Positions 1-33,000 are shown, counted from the stretch's first letter. The stretch is 64,000 nt of DNA from Halocaridina rubra (GCA_037179515.1 JAXCGZ010005664.1:22501-86500), one strand, 5' to 3'. The notes: generated by a model from the letters alone, not told the origin. Program-made: numbers and translations.

Positions 1-1385
1 TATTTTAAAATATCCTGTATTGTAAAAATATAAGTGAATAAAGAAGACTGGTTACACTTGTACACAAATTAGAAAAAAGTGACCTTGCACACACTAAACA
101 GAGGCACCCAAGAAACACAATACAATTAAATAGCAAAGGCTGTAGGTGTACAAAAAAAAATTTCTCTACATTGCTTAAGTCAGAAATCTTGGAGATATCT
201 ATGGGTCTATTGACGTAGGATCTACAAAAGGAGTTTATCTACATTATTTATACCAGAAAGAAGAAAAATTTACATGAAGCTCTGGTGCACAACATCATGT
301 TTACTATACTCTAAAACAATAATTTTGTTGTTTGTATTTTCTAGTCATTGGTATTCTCTTATATTCTTTAGTTCAAGAAACTGTAATGTTTGAAAGCAAT
401 ATTCTGTTAAGTTTTTCCTTTTAATATCCATTTAGAAATAGAATATAATTTATATGATGGAATATAGGTTATATTTTTAATATATTTACTTTCCATATCC
501 CAATATTATATATATGTTCTTATTTTGAGAAACATTGACTAAAAATGCATGTTTTTGTTTTGTTTTAGATAGTGTATTAAGGTGCTTATCATTAAGAACT
601 TTGGGAAATACTGTATTTATTCTCATGGCATGGCATTAATAAATAAAGTATGGCATTTATATGGGATCTCCATTAATTCCTACGGATTTTTTTTTTTTTT
701 TGGTATATATTTTCCCATGCTAGGGCACTGCTACCTCACTTCTTCTTGCTACAACTGCTCATGCATTATCTTAACTAGAACCATATAGGAAAACAAAAGG
801 AGAGGGCAGTGGTGTCCTTCGTGTAGCATCTCATAAAGTTGTGTACGAATCCAGAAAGAAAAGTCCCCAGGAAAAGGTCACAGAGGAAAGTCATAATGGA
901 ATAAGTCACTGAAAAGTCATGGAAAAATCAGTGGATTAAAAGTCACAACACAATCACTGCACCTCACCTAACCTAACCTGTTTTGTTTTATTACTTTACT
1001 TTGCTTAAGAAACTATTAACGTACCCTGTTTTCTGATTTGTGTAATACCCCGATATATAAATTAGGTTTATCTGTATGAAAAAAAAACATATTTTCAGTT
1101 AAGATATGTTTGAGTAGAGTTATTATTTTTATTACTTTGTTTGTATATGATATTTAAATAGTGTGACTTTCTTTCCTGCGACTTTTTTCGTTCATCCAGT
1201 ATGCAGACAACACTAGATATGCTATTTACGAGTTCGGGGTTTGATAAAGTCAAAAATAAATGAAACATTCTAATAAGTATCTTATAATAATCTGGGTAAG
1301 ACAATATATATTAGCACTTATTTCTTTTAACTGATATATAATGCTGATAGTAAAGAAGATGTGATGGGTAAAGAAGGCATGCGGA
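1..1385. other. No gene recognised
   Basis: AT-rich, non-coding-looking DNA with short homopolymers. The small open frames carry no recognisable domain. Promoter elements or a non-coding first exon of PHRF1 could lie here or further downstream, but I cannot point to one. Confidence 0.5.
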
Positions 1386-1389
1386 AGGC

Positions 1390-4050
1390 TGGAAACGGAA
1401 ATGAATTCCTCTTATTAGTTTGTGTGCTGCGATTAATAATTGTAATGAGGAGCTCTTTCCTAATATAAGGACAGTCACAAAGAGACTTTTGTAATCTCAG
1501 ATGGCAAGTATAGAAAGCAAATTGATCATATAGCCATTAATAGGGCGAGAAAAATAACGCTGTTATATGTCAGGCGTTACAGAGGTGCAGATGTCGGAAT
1601 TGACCACCAACTTGTTAATACCACGCTAAAACAAAAATTAAAAGAACCCAACAAAATGCTGACAGTGTATCAAGGTTTATTACGATCAAACTTCTAGAAG
1701 ATGTCAGGTCTTTTCCCACTAAATGTCGAAATTATTTTGCAATTTTATTAGCCGTATATGAGGAGAAGCAGACAGTCAATGCGGACTGTATTCGAATCAG
1801 AAGCACTGAGACATGGCGTAACCAGACGGAACCTTGAATATCAAATGAGACCTGGAACACAATCACGAAAAGACGGAAGCAAAAGATATATTCAAGTAGT
1901 AAATATTCCAGAGAACAGATGATGATCGCAATGTACAATGTATTAGGTATTGAAGTCTAGATAGTGAAATAAAGCGATACGGAATAATAGATAAGTGAAT
2001 ATTTACAAATACAGGCGGATGATTCTGACAAGTAATGTATGCATGGAGTGGATTTGGTGTTAATGTAGTCCATGAAATTATTAATGTAATATCCGTGGGT
2101 GAAAAAAAAATGGTTGTCAAAAGGAAGGATGCCTCAATAAACATCAGAGGACGAATTGATACAATGGTAGGCAGAACATTTCTTGAGAGGCAATGAATAA
2201 AATACATGAAGTGAATAATATAATTTCTATACAAGAAACTGTAAAAGACCCGAATGTATGAATGGATGAATTTGGGGTTCTCAAAGTGGAATGAGTGACA
2301 ACGAAACTTGAAATATGAAAAGTACCTAGGTATGATTGCATCACTGCTGAGATGAATTTGCCCAAAAATGAAATGACTTGTCGTATACTGTACTAATTTT
2401 TTTTCTTTCTTTTTTTCATAATATGGAATGAGGAAATTTAAGCATGGTGATTTGGATTTGCGATTATTATTAAATACATCAAATAAAGGTGCTGCATCGG
2501 TTGTGGTGAGAGTATTCAGCATGCTCAACCTCAATAGGCTGGAAAAAGAAAATGACAAGAAGTTTAGAGGTGAGCAAACTGGTCTTAGAAATGGCAGGAG
2601 TGGCACAGATTAAATATCTATGCTAAGATATTTATTGAGCAACAATGTATGGAATTTACAAGTCTCCTTCTGATAGTTTTCTTACAAGAAGACATTTAAA
2701 GCCATTCACTGATCGATATCACAGAGAGTCTAAAGTCATGGTATTCCCGTCATATATGTAAAAATAATAAAATCATTCCATGTACGAAGCAGATGCCAAG
2801 CCATTGCTGATGGAGCCCCATCAAATGCATTTCAGGCAAATGGTGGAGTACTTCCAGGGGAGAGTATCGTCATCTCCATGGTTTCCATCAAGAAAAACGT
2901 GATTCGAGGTTTACGAGATTTAGATCCAAGCAATAAAACGAACTTAACAGACTCAGTATACGCAGATGATGATGTTTTAATTAGCAAAACATCGCAGTAT
3001 ATTCAGAATTTGCTTAATATAATGCATCGGATATTTATAGAGATGAAACTTGGAATAAACCTGGGAAAAACAGAAGTATTAACAGGGTATGCACAGAGAG
3101 ATGAAATAACACTAAATGGGGACAGGATGAATGAAGATGAAACTTTCAAATATTTAGGAATAATAACATCTAATACGGGCTCTCTTAAATTGGAATTTGG
3201 TGAAAGATTGACAAAATGAAATAAAATAATGGGCAATTAAAAGTAGGTTGGCCCATGGCACTAACCACTCGTTGCAATACTACAGCTGAAGGGTCTTGTG
3301 GCCTTAAATAAGACTGTCCAGGCCAGTTCCATGTTAAGTCTTCCTTCAGTTACGGTTCTCTTTCTAAGCCTACATTACTACATCAACACCGAATATTCTT
3401 GGTTATTCGTTGCACATGTCTTATTATCTCATCACATCTGACAAGTTACAATACTATGTTTTCTTCGTACCCAGGCCCGATGAGGGTAGATTTTTTTCTA
3501 TAGCCCATCCTGGTGTCGCAATCATTAAAAAATATGAGCTCTACATATCCAATAGACTGAATATGCATACGAATCCAAGTTTATACGTAAGTCAAGTACG
3601 ATCTGTACCTCTGTATGACAATTAAATAATAAGAAACATGTTTTGTCACTTTGAGAATAAAGCTTTAAGAAGAGTATTAGGAGTTAGATGGCAGGATAGA
3701 GAGAGAAATGATACATCAAGGGAAATTACCGAATTGCCATATTAAATGAGTAAGTGATGAAAGGGAAATGGGTCGCCATGTCTCTTGCACCTCCCAAAGG
3801 AAAATAGCTCGTGACAGTGTCAATTGAGCTTCCCAGAGTGTCAGTAGAACTGGAAGACCCAACCTACTTGGGTGAGAACTATGAGATGCAAGTCTGGAGA
3901 TGAATGGAGATGTGTAGAAGTGAAGGCAAAGGAAAAAGACACAAGTGGTGGAATATCAGAAATCTTTTGTGTTGCACGACACTGGACACTATGATGATGA
4001 GAAATCTGCTTAGACACAACAGCAGCCCAGCAACTAATTCTCTCTGAGCT
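1390..4050 (+). mobile_element. Decayed LINE (LINE-F): endonuclease and reverse transcriptase remnants
   Basis: Successive pieces in several frames follow LINE ORF2 order. Around 1504-1640 is the end of an APE-type endonuclease (KYRKQIDHIAINRARK, then VRRYRGADVGIDHQLV). Around 2546-2612 is a reverse transcriptase finger piece like the EQAGFRKGRSCTD motif. At 2878-3219 is the palm with YADD, followed by NLGKTEVLT and ETFKYLGI. Around 3530-3740 there is a degenerate C-terminal region. Stops and frameshifts show it is long dead. Between about 3240 and 3535 it is interrupted by what looks like the 3' end of another LINE. RTE-like or CR1-like affiliation is not resolved. Confidence 0.75.
3360..3535 (+). 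mobile_element. 3' end of LINE-E type element inserted in LINE-F
   Basis: The stretch with CCCAGGCCCGATGAGGG, a pyrimidine run, CCTGGTGTCGCA and an A-rich end matches the 3' terminus of the copy ending near 59490 and the fragments at 6846-6925 and 16878-16937. The flanking sequence resumes LINE-F coding similarity, so this is a nested insertion. Confidence 0.55.
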
Positions 4051-4054
4051 GGAA

Positions 4055-4450
4055 TTGACTTTTAAATACTTCTTCTTCGTCTACATCTTTTCCCACTTTC
4101 ATGTGGGGTCGATGTTACTGGCCAGTGTTCTCCATCTGTTCCTGTCCCATACCTCATCACCCAACAAAACTTTAGACCTCAGATCGTCATTGATGCAATC
4201 CATCCACCTACGCGTTGGTCTCCCCCTCCCTCTCCTACCCTGTATATCCATTTCCATCACCCTCCTCCCAACATACTGTTCATCCCTCCTAACGACATGT
4301 CCATACCATCTTAGTCTACTTTCTTGTATTTTATCTGATAATTCTCTGACTTTTGAGGTACCTCTAATTACCTCGTTTCTGATCTTATCGCTTCTTGTCA
4401 CCCAATACATCCATCTCAACATCCTCATCTCTGCCACATCCAGTTTTTTC
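4055..4450 (-). mobile_element. LINE (LINE-G) 3' fragment, RT C-terminal region
   Basis: On the minus strand 4099-4437 is open for 112 residues with MLRWMYWVTRSDKIRNE, LRWYGHVVRRDE, GRRGRGRPTRRWMDC and the terminal WDRNRWRTLA. This is the typical C-terminal end of arthropod RTE-like/CR1-like LINE ORF2 proteins. The 3' end reads into GAAGAAG repeats near 4065. The same 3'-terminal 45 bases occur alone at 53279-53323. It is a 5'-truncated copy. Confidence 0.8.
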
Positions 4451-4731
4451 TCTTGTGTATTTTTTTTTATTAATTTATTTTAAATATAGCAATAAGAATA
4501 AATGAAATTATCCTGCTTTATAGTCTTAATCCCCAGACTCCAACATGCTTGTGTCCATCCCCATTTCGGTGAGGACTAATTGTAACATAAAATGGTGCTC
4601 GCATCCCCCCCCCCCTTCAAATATTTGATAAGACAGGTGATGTGAAAAAAGTTATGAAAAGAGGTGTCCGGAGAGATAACTCGTAATTAAATATATAAAT
4701 AATATAGTTCTAAGTGTTTAATGGATTAGTC

Positions 4732-5034
4732 CAGTGCGCTTTAACCCTTTTGTACCTATGACCCACTTCTGGCATCTCTAACTACTCATGGCATATCAGA
4801 ATTTTGTAATGATGATGATAAAATCATTATAAAGTATATTCAAAAACTATACTTGTTCTACTTTTTCATTTGTAAAGTAATGACCTGAATATACTGTAAA
4901 TAAATCATGTGCATTGTAATCAAAACTCAAATTACACCTTTTCATTTATGAAATTAAGTTTAGATGTTTGTGGTCCCTCTGAGAACTGACCATGGTTCAA
5001 TAGTGGGTCATTGCCCACAGGTTGAAAACCGCTG
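4732..5034. mobile_element. hAT-type MITE
   Basis: The left end CAGTGCGCTTTAACCC and the reverse complement of the right end, CAGCGGTTTTCAACCTG, form imperfect terminal inverted repeats. Internal GACCCACTTCTGG and GGGTCATTGCCC pair as well. The flanks GATTAGTC and GTTAAGTC agree at 6 of 8 bases, consistent with a decayed 8-bp hAT target duplication. No coding capacity. Confidence 0.65.
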
Positions 5035-6083
5035 GTTAAGTCTAACGCGAGATTCGAGTCGAGAATAAGAAGTATGCAGCAATACGACAACGTCTAAGAA
5101 ATATTATTTTAATAAATTTCGAAATGAAAATAGCCAATTTCACTATGGCATATTTATTTATCTTCTTACTTTTATATTACCTAATAATAATAAAGACTGG
5201 GGAGATATACAAAAATAGAAAAATAATGAATTTTTATCGCTTATACCAGATACATCCCCAAACCCCCCCCAAAATTCCAAGAATATTTTCCCTTTACCTG
5301 TCACATTAAAATAATAAATGACGAACCCAATTGTCAAAGAAAAGAAGAAATCTTTATGTCTTGATAAATTAAATATATTTCAATATTTCAACTAAAAATT
5401 ATATCAATTATACTTTGAAAACATTAACATTTATTATTTTATGGAAAACACGACTTTACTCTAATGAAGAAAAGGTAATCGAGTAATGGCCGACGCCGAA
5501 AGAGGGACATGGGAATTTCAGTAAATATCTACTCGACTAGTGGCGTGTGTACAGAGTTTTAAGGACCTACACGCCTTTATATTAATCTGCAACAACGCCA
5601 ATAATTTGGTAATTATATATGATATAAATCTAGGTGTTTGTGGTTCAGTTATTAAGGAGAGACAATTCATTGTTTTGGTGGTAAAGATTTGTCTATTGGT
5701 GTCACTTTATGCGAAGACGTTGTTTATGGTGGCCAAGGGAAGGGCCGCTTTTGCGCCTCATAGCAAAAGTCTTCATTGAAATGAAAAACTTATTTATTTT
5801 TCAGGTCTGCTCTTCGTGTATATTTGCCGACAACGTATAATTTTTAATATTGAAATTTGAAAATATATTTGATTACCGGTTTTAGATTTAGTTAAATGGG
5901 ACAGATTTATTGGTTAAATCAAGCTTCATGTCGAATAATTATGCCTGTGGATTTGATATTCGCTAATTTTATGGTACACATTTACTTTCACACCCCTTAT
6001 GAGTGAAATGAAAATAGTCAAAACAAGTAAACGAAAATTTCGGTATTATTATTTCCTTTTTAAATGGGGATGAGATCCTAATC
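5035..6083. other. No gene recognised
   Basis: AT-rich DNA. The open frame at 5540-5779 has no recognisable domain and no splice context I would trust. Confidence 0.4.
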
Positions 6084-6377
6084 GGAACACCTACAGTTTA
6101 GCGGGCCATACCAATGTTCAAAACCTACGAATAGATGGCGATAGGCTCTGACTAGAGAACTGGCGGATGAACACAACAAAAATGGCGACAATAGGCATAC
6201 GAAACAATTTTTTACTCTCCTAACTAAAAATACTTACCTAACCTCTTAGCCCTCCCTGGGACCCCCCATCAAACTATCCTGACTAAAAATACTTACCTAA
6301 CCTTCAGTCGAACTACTTACCTAAGTGGAGGGATGAGGTCGTTGAGCGGCATGGCCCGCTAAACTGTAAACTACCCT
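6084..6377. mobile_element. MITE with inverted repeats and 7-bp target duplication
   Basis: TACAGTTTAGCGGGCCAT at 6092-6109 is exactly reverse-complemented at 6351-6368. CCTAATC occurs at 6077-6083 and again at 6378-6384 and is the likely target duplication. Inside are near-repeats of CTAACTAAAAATACTTACC. No coding capacity. Confidence 0.7.
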
Positions 6378-6599
6378 CCTAATCAAACCAAACCAAACAT
6401 TAAAATTTTTTTTTTTTAGATGTCGGTTTAAAAATATAATATACATTATCAAAAGCAAAATGTGTTTTTTTTTTTTTTTAATGGTGCTCTTAGTAATGAA
6501 ATAGTTAAGATGCTCATTACTTGTTCGCCTATTTAGGCAACATCATTTAAATAAAAAGACCAGCTCATAATCTGAACTTCTTTCCCCTGAATTCCAGCC

Positions 6600-6925
6600 C
6601 TGACCAGGTGTTTCCGACACCATCTTTTATTAGTCTGTTCCTAGTTGAATACATGTAGGGCATTATGCATATTTGTATTGAGGTGAACCATTTGTTCTCT
6701 GCCATACATTTTATTTGGAAATTAATTTTTGTTGAGTGTCTGTGGTTGTACTTTGACTGTTTTTTTCTGTCTGTCGATTTCCTTTGTGTGAGACATTACC
6801 TCATCTCTGACTTGTCCTTAACTTTTTTCTTTTCCTTCATCTTGGTGTTTTCTCGTGCCCGGGCCTTTATTGACGAGGGCAGTTTCTGCCTGTCCCGGTG
6901 TCACTCATACATAAAAAAAAAGGTA
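6600..6925 (+). mobile_element. LINE-E type 3' fragment
   Basis: The end at about 6855-6925 has GCCCGGGCCTTTATTGACGA, GGGCAGTTTCTGCCTG, CGGTGTCACTCATACAT and an A tail. This matches the 3' terminus of the LINE copy ending near 59490. The 5' boundary is uncertain. Confidence 0.5.
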
Positions 6926-7547
6926 ATAGATTGAGATAATATCATGAGCAGTAAGTGTAACACTATGCCCATGGTTTGCTTTAGAGACTGCACTTTGTTA
7001 TGTAGTATATTCTTTGGTTATTTGTGGACTGTACTGTCTTAGTATTAGTTATTCATAGAAAACATTATCTAAGTACTCATGCATAGTGGTAAGTTAATGT
7101 TTGTGTAAAGCTTCTGAAGCAAAATTTTGAAATTATTGTATGTGTTAATGATGTGTATATTCGCTTCTCGTAGAGCTAGATGTTATTCTGTTTTGATCGC
7201 CTAATGAAAGAGGCTAGTCCTGCACAGTATGTGACAAGGTTTAGGTATTTTTGTCCCAAGTAAGTATTTGAATATGACATCAGAATCACTTCAAACGTAC
7301 ATACATGACAACTTACAACCGAAGGGAGCCTCTGAAAATTAATCTCTCACTTTGATTGCTCTGTTAAGTAAGACTTGAATCTACACCACATTCATTGTAT
7401 TATTGGTAACAATGACGTTAAACTTCTGTATATAGAGTTAGTATTTTTATTGGTATTTGGTAGCATTTTGATCTTATATATCTTCTGCATAATGTTATCT
7501 GTAATCTATAGGATAGTTTAAATTTTATTTTGATTGAATAACTATTA
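6926..7547. other. No gene recognised
   Basis: AT-rich DNA with no open frame, repeat or splice pattern that I can name. Confidence 0.4.
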
Positions 7548-7555
7548 GGTTATAC

Positions 7556-8969
7556 TTGTGGTTCCCAAACTTTTCCCGGCTGGTGCCCCCATGGCTTCTA
7601 GGTGGATTCTTAGTGCCCCCTCTCCCCTTATGCGCATGAGAACACACCTTTTTTTTTATTTTATTTTTTATTTTGGTATGCTTCAAATTGAAAACAACAT
7701 GATTAAATACAATAATGTATTTCACAAATAAAACCTAATTTAGTAAACCAATTTATTGAGCAGTTTTAGCAATATGGAAGGGTAAATCAACATCTCACCA
7801 GTAACTATAGTAATGCAGTTCATTGTCTTCACAGTTATTGTTAATGGAATGGATGTGCTTGGTGCAGGGATATCAGCTTTTCAACATCAGGCTGGAACTC
7901 CTTAAGAAGTAGTCGTAGATCCCCACGTTCAGTACCTTAATTTTCAGTCTGTTTCTTTGCTTGGAAAGAAGCAACGCAACTCCACTGAAGCCCTGTTCTA
8001 CTAAGTATGATGTTGGGAAGGCAATAAAGTACATATTAACCTTGTACCATAATGGATAGCATTCAGATTTTTTTAGTAACCAAAAATCTTGATATGATTT
8101 TTTGAACTTGGCCTCGGGTCAATGTCATTTTGGATTGAAACCAGTTCTTCCTCTACTACTCCTATTTCCTCATTGTTGACCTCTAAGAATGGATTTGATC
8201 ACCCAGTCTGGTATTTAAAGCAATAAAAGATCCTGAAATCCCTCAGACATGTCTCTTTGCATCTCATCAAGGTGTGCACAATACTCTTGAAGGGCATCAT
8301 CTGGTATGCTCTACTCCTTCTCCAATTGAGAGAGGCTTGGAAACTGGTAGAGTTCATGACAGGCTAGGTTTCGCTTGAATAACTGTAACCTGGACAGGAA
8401 GGTGGAGATAGCTGATTTGACTTTAATAATATTAACATCATTCCCTTGCAACTGCAAATTAACTTCATTGAACTTTGTGAATACATCTTGCAAATAAGCA
8501 ATGTCATGCTTGATGTTTCTTAGTTCATCACAGAACACAGAGTTGGAGTCTTGGCATCCTTCTCTCAGTAGGCTACCATTCTATCACATTTTTAGTATAT
8601 TTTTAAATTCTAAATAGAGTACAAGATAGAAATTAATGTGCTGTGCTTACAAACCTGAGCTGAGCTTTGGCCCTTGTAGTTGTCTACTGACGCTGCTCTC
8701 TGATCTGGCTAGGCAGCGTGTGGTAACTGGTGCGTCACGGTACGTGTTGTGTACAGGCGTGGAGCAGTCGTTCGGACTTTTGACTACGTAGCAAAGTTGT
8801 GTATTCGTTTATAATTCTTATGTCAGTTTTATTCTCTATAAACTGCATACGTGTTCCTTTACCTTAGTGTTTACGACATATATTTTGTCATTCAGATTTT
8901 GTAAAAAGCAAAAAGTTATTTATTAACTGTTCCTAATGCCACCCTGTTGCCTCACTTTGGGAACCATTG
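7556..8969 (-). mobile_element. hAT DNA transposon remnant with ZBED5/SCAND3-like transposase
   Basis: The ends are TTGTGGTTCCCAAAC on the left and, as reverse complement, CAATGGTTCCCAAAG on the right. The flanks GGTTATAC (7548-7555) and GGTTATAT (8970-8977) give a near-perfect 8-bp target duplication. On the minus strand 8311-8538 is open with LNLQLQGND and FLSRLQLFKRNL-like segments typical of hAT transposases of the ZBED5/SCAND3 group. Further downstream, at about 8150-7860, degenerate pieces match the C-terminal dimerisation region (a SYLVEQGFSGVALL-like motif). Stops between pieces show it is a pseudogene, and the N-terminal part is missing. Confidence 0.8.
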
Positions 8970-8977
8970 GGTTATAT

Positions 8978-9589
8978 GGTAGTGAATTTAAACAGTGATA
9001 CTTGACAAAAAGTTTCCATTGATCCTTGGATAAAGCAAAACATAGCTCTGATGTTTTAAACTGCTAGTGGAAGTTCTAATTTTATTTTTATTCTTGGTAT
9101 TGTCGTAATTTATGTTTTTCTCTATAACATACTTAAAATTGAAAGATATCCAACCTATTTTTAGTTTTTAAAATATGTAATTTCTTGTTGCATGTGATTA
9201 GTAAAGCTCAATAAGATAGAATTATTGTATTGATTGTTTAGCAATGATTACTAAATTGTACACACAGTAAATTATTATACAGTACTTTTTTTTTAAGGAG
9301 AAAGATATCCTTATCCATAAATTCCCACTTTGGTCTCAGTTTCGGGCTAAGAGGTTTGTTGTACAGTATTTTATAATTTTTGTTCCTGGTCTGTTATGTT
9401 GCCTAATAGATAAACTATAGTATATCTTTAGTATGTATAAGCTACGTAGTATATATAGTACTGTACATGATGTGCAGTTGCAGAGAGGACCATACAACTA
9501 CCATTATTAATATACCACTGTGTAGATCATATACCCTCTGGAATACTAGGATGAATATTATGTAGTTAATTGTCATAGAGTTAAACATT
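8978..9589. other. No gene recognised
   Basis: AT-rich DNA between the hAT element and the (CT)n tract, with no signal I can name. Confidence 0.4.
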
Positions 9590-9594
9590 CTCTC

Positions 9595-9627
<33 letters not shown>

Positions 9628-9665
9628 TCTCTCCTCTCTCACTCTCTCTCTCTCATCTCTCTCTC

Positions 9666-9719
<54 letters not shown>

Positions 9720-9862
9720 CTCTCATCTCTCTCTCTCCTCTCTACTCTCACTCTCTCCTCTCATCTCTCTCTCTCACTCCTCTCTCTCTCCTCTCTCTCT
9801 CTCCTCTCTCACTCTCTCTCTCTCTCTCTCTCCTCTTCTCTCACTCTCTCTCTCTCTCTCTA
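9590..9862 (+). repeat. Interrupted (CT)n microsatellite
   Basis: About 270 bases of CT repeat with frequent single-base interruptions (CTCC, CA), suggesting an older array than those at 12600 or 29220. Confidence 0.97.
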
Positions 9863-10452
9863 TTATATTTAATTGTGAAGCTCTGTGTGAGAAGCCCATC
9901 TGGTACTCATTATATTTGCAAATATGAGAATTGAAAGTATGAAATATTATACAGTAGTCATGTGGTGTGAATTAATCCTACTTTAGGGAGCCTTTTTTTT
10001 TTGTGTGCATTGTCCTGGTGTAAATAATAAGGCAATGCCTATGTTAAGGTAGTGGCTTACTTATGAGAGGCAACCCCACTGCTGTCAAAACACTGAGAGC
10101 TCCTCTGAAAAGGTTGGAAGTCATTAATTGTTATAGATATTTGTCAAGAGGAATATAAAAAATGGGAAACCCATATGAAATATGCACAAACTTATTTGTA
10201 TTATAAGCACCAGTACATATCTTGAGGGCATGAAATTCGGCATCTACTGTTGCAAATAGTTAATTACTAATTTCAGTATGTTGTACCCGATTGGTTTGAG
10301 TTTTCCTTTTTATTATAAAAATGAAAAGAATAGAGAGATTCTTAATGCCCTGACCAACCATGAGCTGAGTTTGTTAAAAGACATGATATTTTTACTACTT
10401 TTGAATATTTTGTTTGTAAACTTTTTAGCCTAAGTATTATTTACTTTTCCAG
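9863..10452 (+). other. Sequence upstream of PHRF1 coding exon 1 (5' intron)
   Basis: The AG acceptor at 10451-10452 indicates that this is the end of an intron interrupting the 5' UTR. The stretch is AT-rich and shows no further exon. Confidence 0.5.
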
Positions 10453-10461
10453 GGGTAAAAT

Positions 10462-30310
<19,849 letters not shown>

Positions 30311-32089
30311 GTAAGTTGGAGTTACGTGTTTGCTTTATTCTGTTGGCAGCACCTCTGCTGCTATTCTGTATTTACAGGTTATTGATTAGAGATGAACAGT
30401 GCATTGTCTCTTCCTGAGTCTTCTTCAGAAGGTAAAGTTCTTTTTGTTTGTTTGTTTTCTCTTAGTGTTGTTTAATATATATGAAGTGGGTTATTTGTTA
30501 TGCAACACGTATCATTGGAAGAGTATTATGTTTTCTATTTGCAAATGATGTTTTTCTGTCCCAGTACTTAATGCAGTATAATAGTGTCAGAATAACTTAT
30601 AATGTTGGAGATGGAACCTCTCATTGCAAAGTGCAAAATTTGCATATATTATTTTAAAGACTAATATAGCTTAATGTGTGAAGCACCGTCTGAGGTCTAG
30701 ACTATGTTATGGAGAGAATTTTCAAGTTTCTTAAATATATTGGTACTGATTAATAATTTAACTTTCATGGTTAATTTTAGAGAGGGAATTTCTTGTTTAT
30801 TTTGTTATGCCTTTAGATACGTGATTGTGTGCTCTTTATGCTTGTAACAACAGCACCCAATATTATCTGCATAAATGAGAAAGTTTCCCAGTGAGCTAGG
30901 TTTGGTGTCTGTTCCATTGCTTCATATTATTTTAGAATTTCGGAGAGTGCATTTAATGTTATACCTATTCATAGTTTGAGGTAATAGGTTTTTGTTTTTC
31001 ATAATCATTTTAATACTACTTCTATCTTTATTGTGGTTTTTAGACTACAATGAAGTTTTTTTTTCAGATTTACCACCTACTTATAGCTATATAGAAACCT
31101 GAAATAACTTAACATGCCAGATATGAATCTTTGAACTATTTGTCTTTTCACTTTATATACTAAGTTATATGCTAAGTTAACCTTTGATTGCAGTCTTGGG
31201 CTTAAATGTGATATACATAAGTTTGTTCTCTATTGATAAAAGTAAAATAATTTTGTCACTGAAAATTATTCTTCATGTCTGAACAAAACAGTATCATCTA
31301 AGATTGTATACTGTTCTGTATAACTGGTGGTAATAAGTTTTGTCAGTTTTACAAGTTGATGAATATTTTGGGAATGACATTACGTGCTTGAGTCATGAAT
31401 TGATATCAATAACGAGGTAGCACCTGTCATGGCATATTCTCTCTCAGTGAGAGGGTGAGATAGAAAGAAAATGGATAGATCGAGAATGAAGACCAATGGT
31501 TATGTGTACCGTATAGAAAAAAAAGTTATATTTTCCAAAGAAGATGTTTATAAATAGGTTATGATAATAAGAAAGGAGTGTAAGTGGGATATGGAGCTTA
31601 ATGAAAGGTCCAACAGTATGATTTACAGATGATATACTGTTTCTGTTTTAACACTGCAGTCCATATCTACCTATTCCCAATTGGTTTAATTATCTGACTC
31701 ACAACAGATCTGTTAGAACCAAATTCCCATTGTAAGCGGGAGACTACAGTTGTCCGCTTGTTACTTAGTTTTGAACTTATGCCATCTGTAACTTTTAGAA
31801 ATACATATTTCAGAAAAGCTGTAAAGCTAAATGAAACATACAGTTTGAATATAGCTCCTAGATTCAAATTACATGTTTAACGTGGAGTGAGTCAGAGCAT
31901 TGTATATTGGGATGCTGCATTGGAACAATCCAACAGTGGTGGCCTGCTAACTGCTTATTCTTTGTCTAGCATTTGTTGGAATCTCATTTGCTCTTTCACT
32001 GTGTTTAAGTTTGTACCATTCAATTGGTGTGCAATATTTTTGTTACACTTTTTTGTGAAATATTATAAAAAAAACATTAATTAAAAATT
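30311..32089. other. Start of PHRF1 intron 7, no certain gene
   Basis: AT-rich sequence after the exon 7 donor. One possible 32-base exon (30400-30431) is reported under findings. I see no other reading frame or repeat I can name, apart from a short minus-strand open stretch at 31667-31867 with no clear family. Confidence 0.5.
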
Positions 32090-33000
32090 AAAATGCTTTG
32101 AGAGATGTGCTAAGTCTCCAGCGTAAGTTGCAAGTTTTGGACCAGTTGATAACTATGTCAGTAACTAAAGTAGCACACAACTATTGTTTTATAATACTGT
32201 CTTGATTTCCATCAAGTGCAACATAAAGCTTGGCAAAGGTATGTCCGATGTATCTTGCCTTCACACAATTTATGATGCCTTGATCAAGTGGCTCCTGAAG
32301 TAACGTATTTGGTGGTAGGAATAAAACTTCCAAATTTAATCCTTGTACTGGAGTGATTCAGGATGGCTGGCCAGTTTGTATAAAATAAGGACCTTTACTG
32401 TTAGCCCCTTCTTAAGATATTTTTTGATTACTGAAATGAAGCAATGATGGAACCAGTCCAGGAAAAGGATAACCATCATCCTAATCTTTTGCTGTTCTGC
32501 CAGAACACGGGTAGAAAGTCCTTATTTTTTGTTTTAAGCGCTTGGATATTGCACCTTATTCTTGATGCCCAGCCTGATCATATGGTGTGTAGCGTTGCCA
32601 CAAAGCAAGAGAGTCAGACAATCCTTATAGGCCTTATATCCTGGGGCCTGATACACAACCTTTTGAATGTACACTCGATTTGGCATTTTCTTCCAATAAT
32701 GACCCATTTCATTACAATTGAAGATGTTCTCTGGACATTTAGCGTTTGCTGCGATTATTTTCTTTGAATATTCAGGGAAAGCCTCTGCTACCCCTTCCTC
32801 AGCTGACACTACTTCACCCGTAATCTTCAGGTTTTTAAAGTTATGACATTTTATGAAGCTATGCAACCATCCTTTGCTAACTTTAAACTCCTTTTTTTTA
32901 TGTCCTAGGACTTTCGCTTAAATTTTTATAATGCTGAAGCGCCATCTTGCGCAACATATAGCCATCAACTGGAACATGTTCTTGCAGCATGTTCTTTAAC
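32090..33000 (-). pseudogene. Tigger/pogo-type transposase remnant 1
   Basis: Read on the minus strand, pieces follow Tigger order. Near 32960-32870 is a helix-turn-helix region like the CENP-B domain (VPVDGYMLRKMAL, then KEFKVSKGWLHSF). At 32866-32534 is the DDE catalytic region with IFNCNEMGHYWKKMP, PGYKAYKDCLTLLLCGNA. At about 32340-32230 is LFLPPNT with a following DQGIINCVKARYI. The first catalytic Asp of the family motif (FN.DETG) is Asn here, and frames are broken, so it is dead. Terminal repeats could not be delimited. Confidence 0.85.

Noticed and set aside
1863..2606. 247-codon minus-strand open frame
   Set aside because: It is antisense to the decayed LINE-F, has no recognisable domain and has a biased composition.
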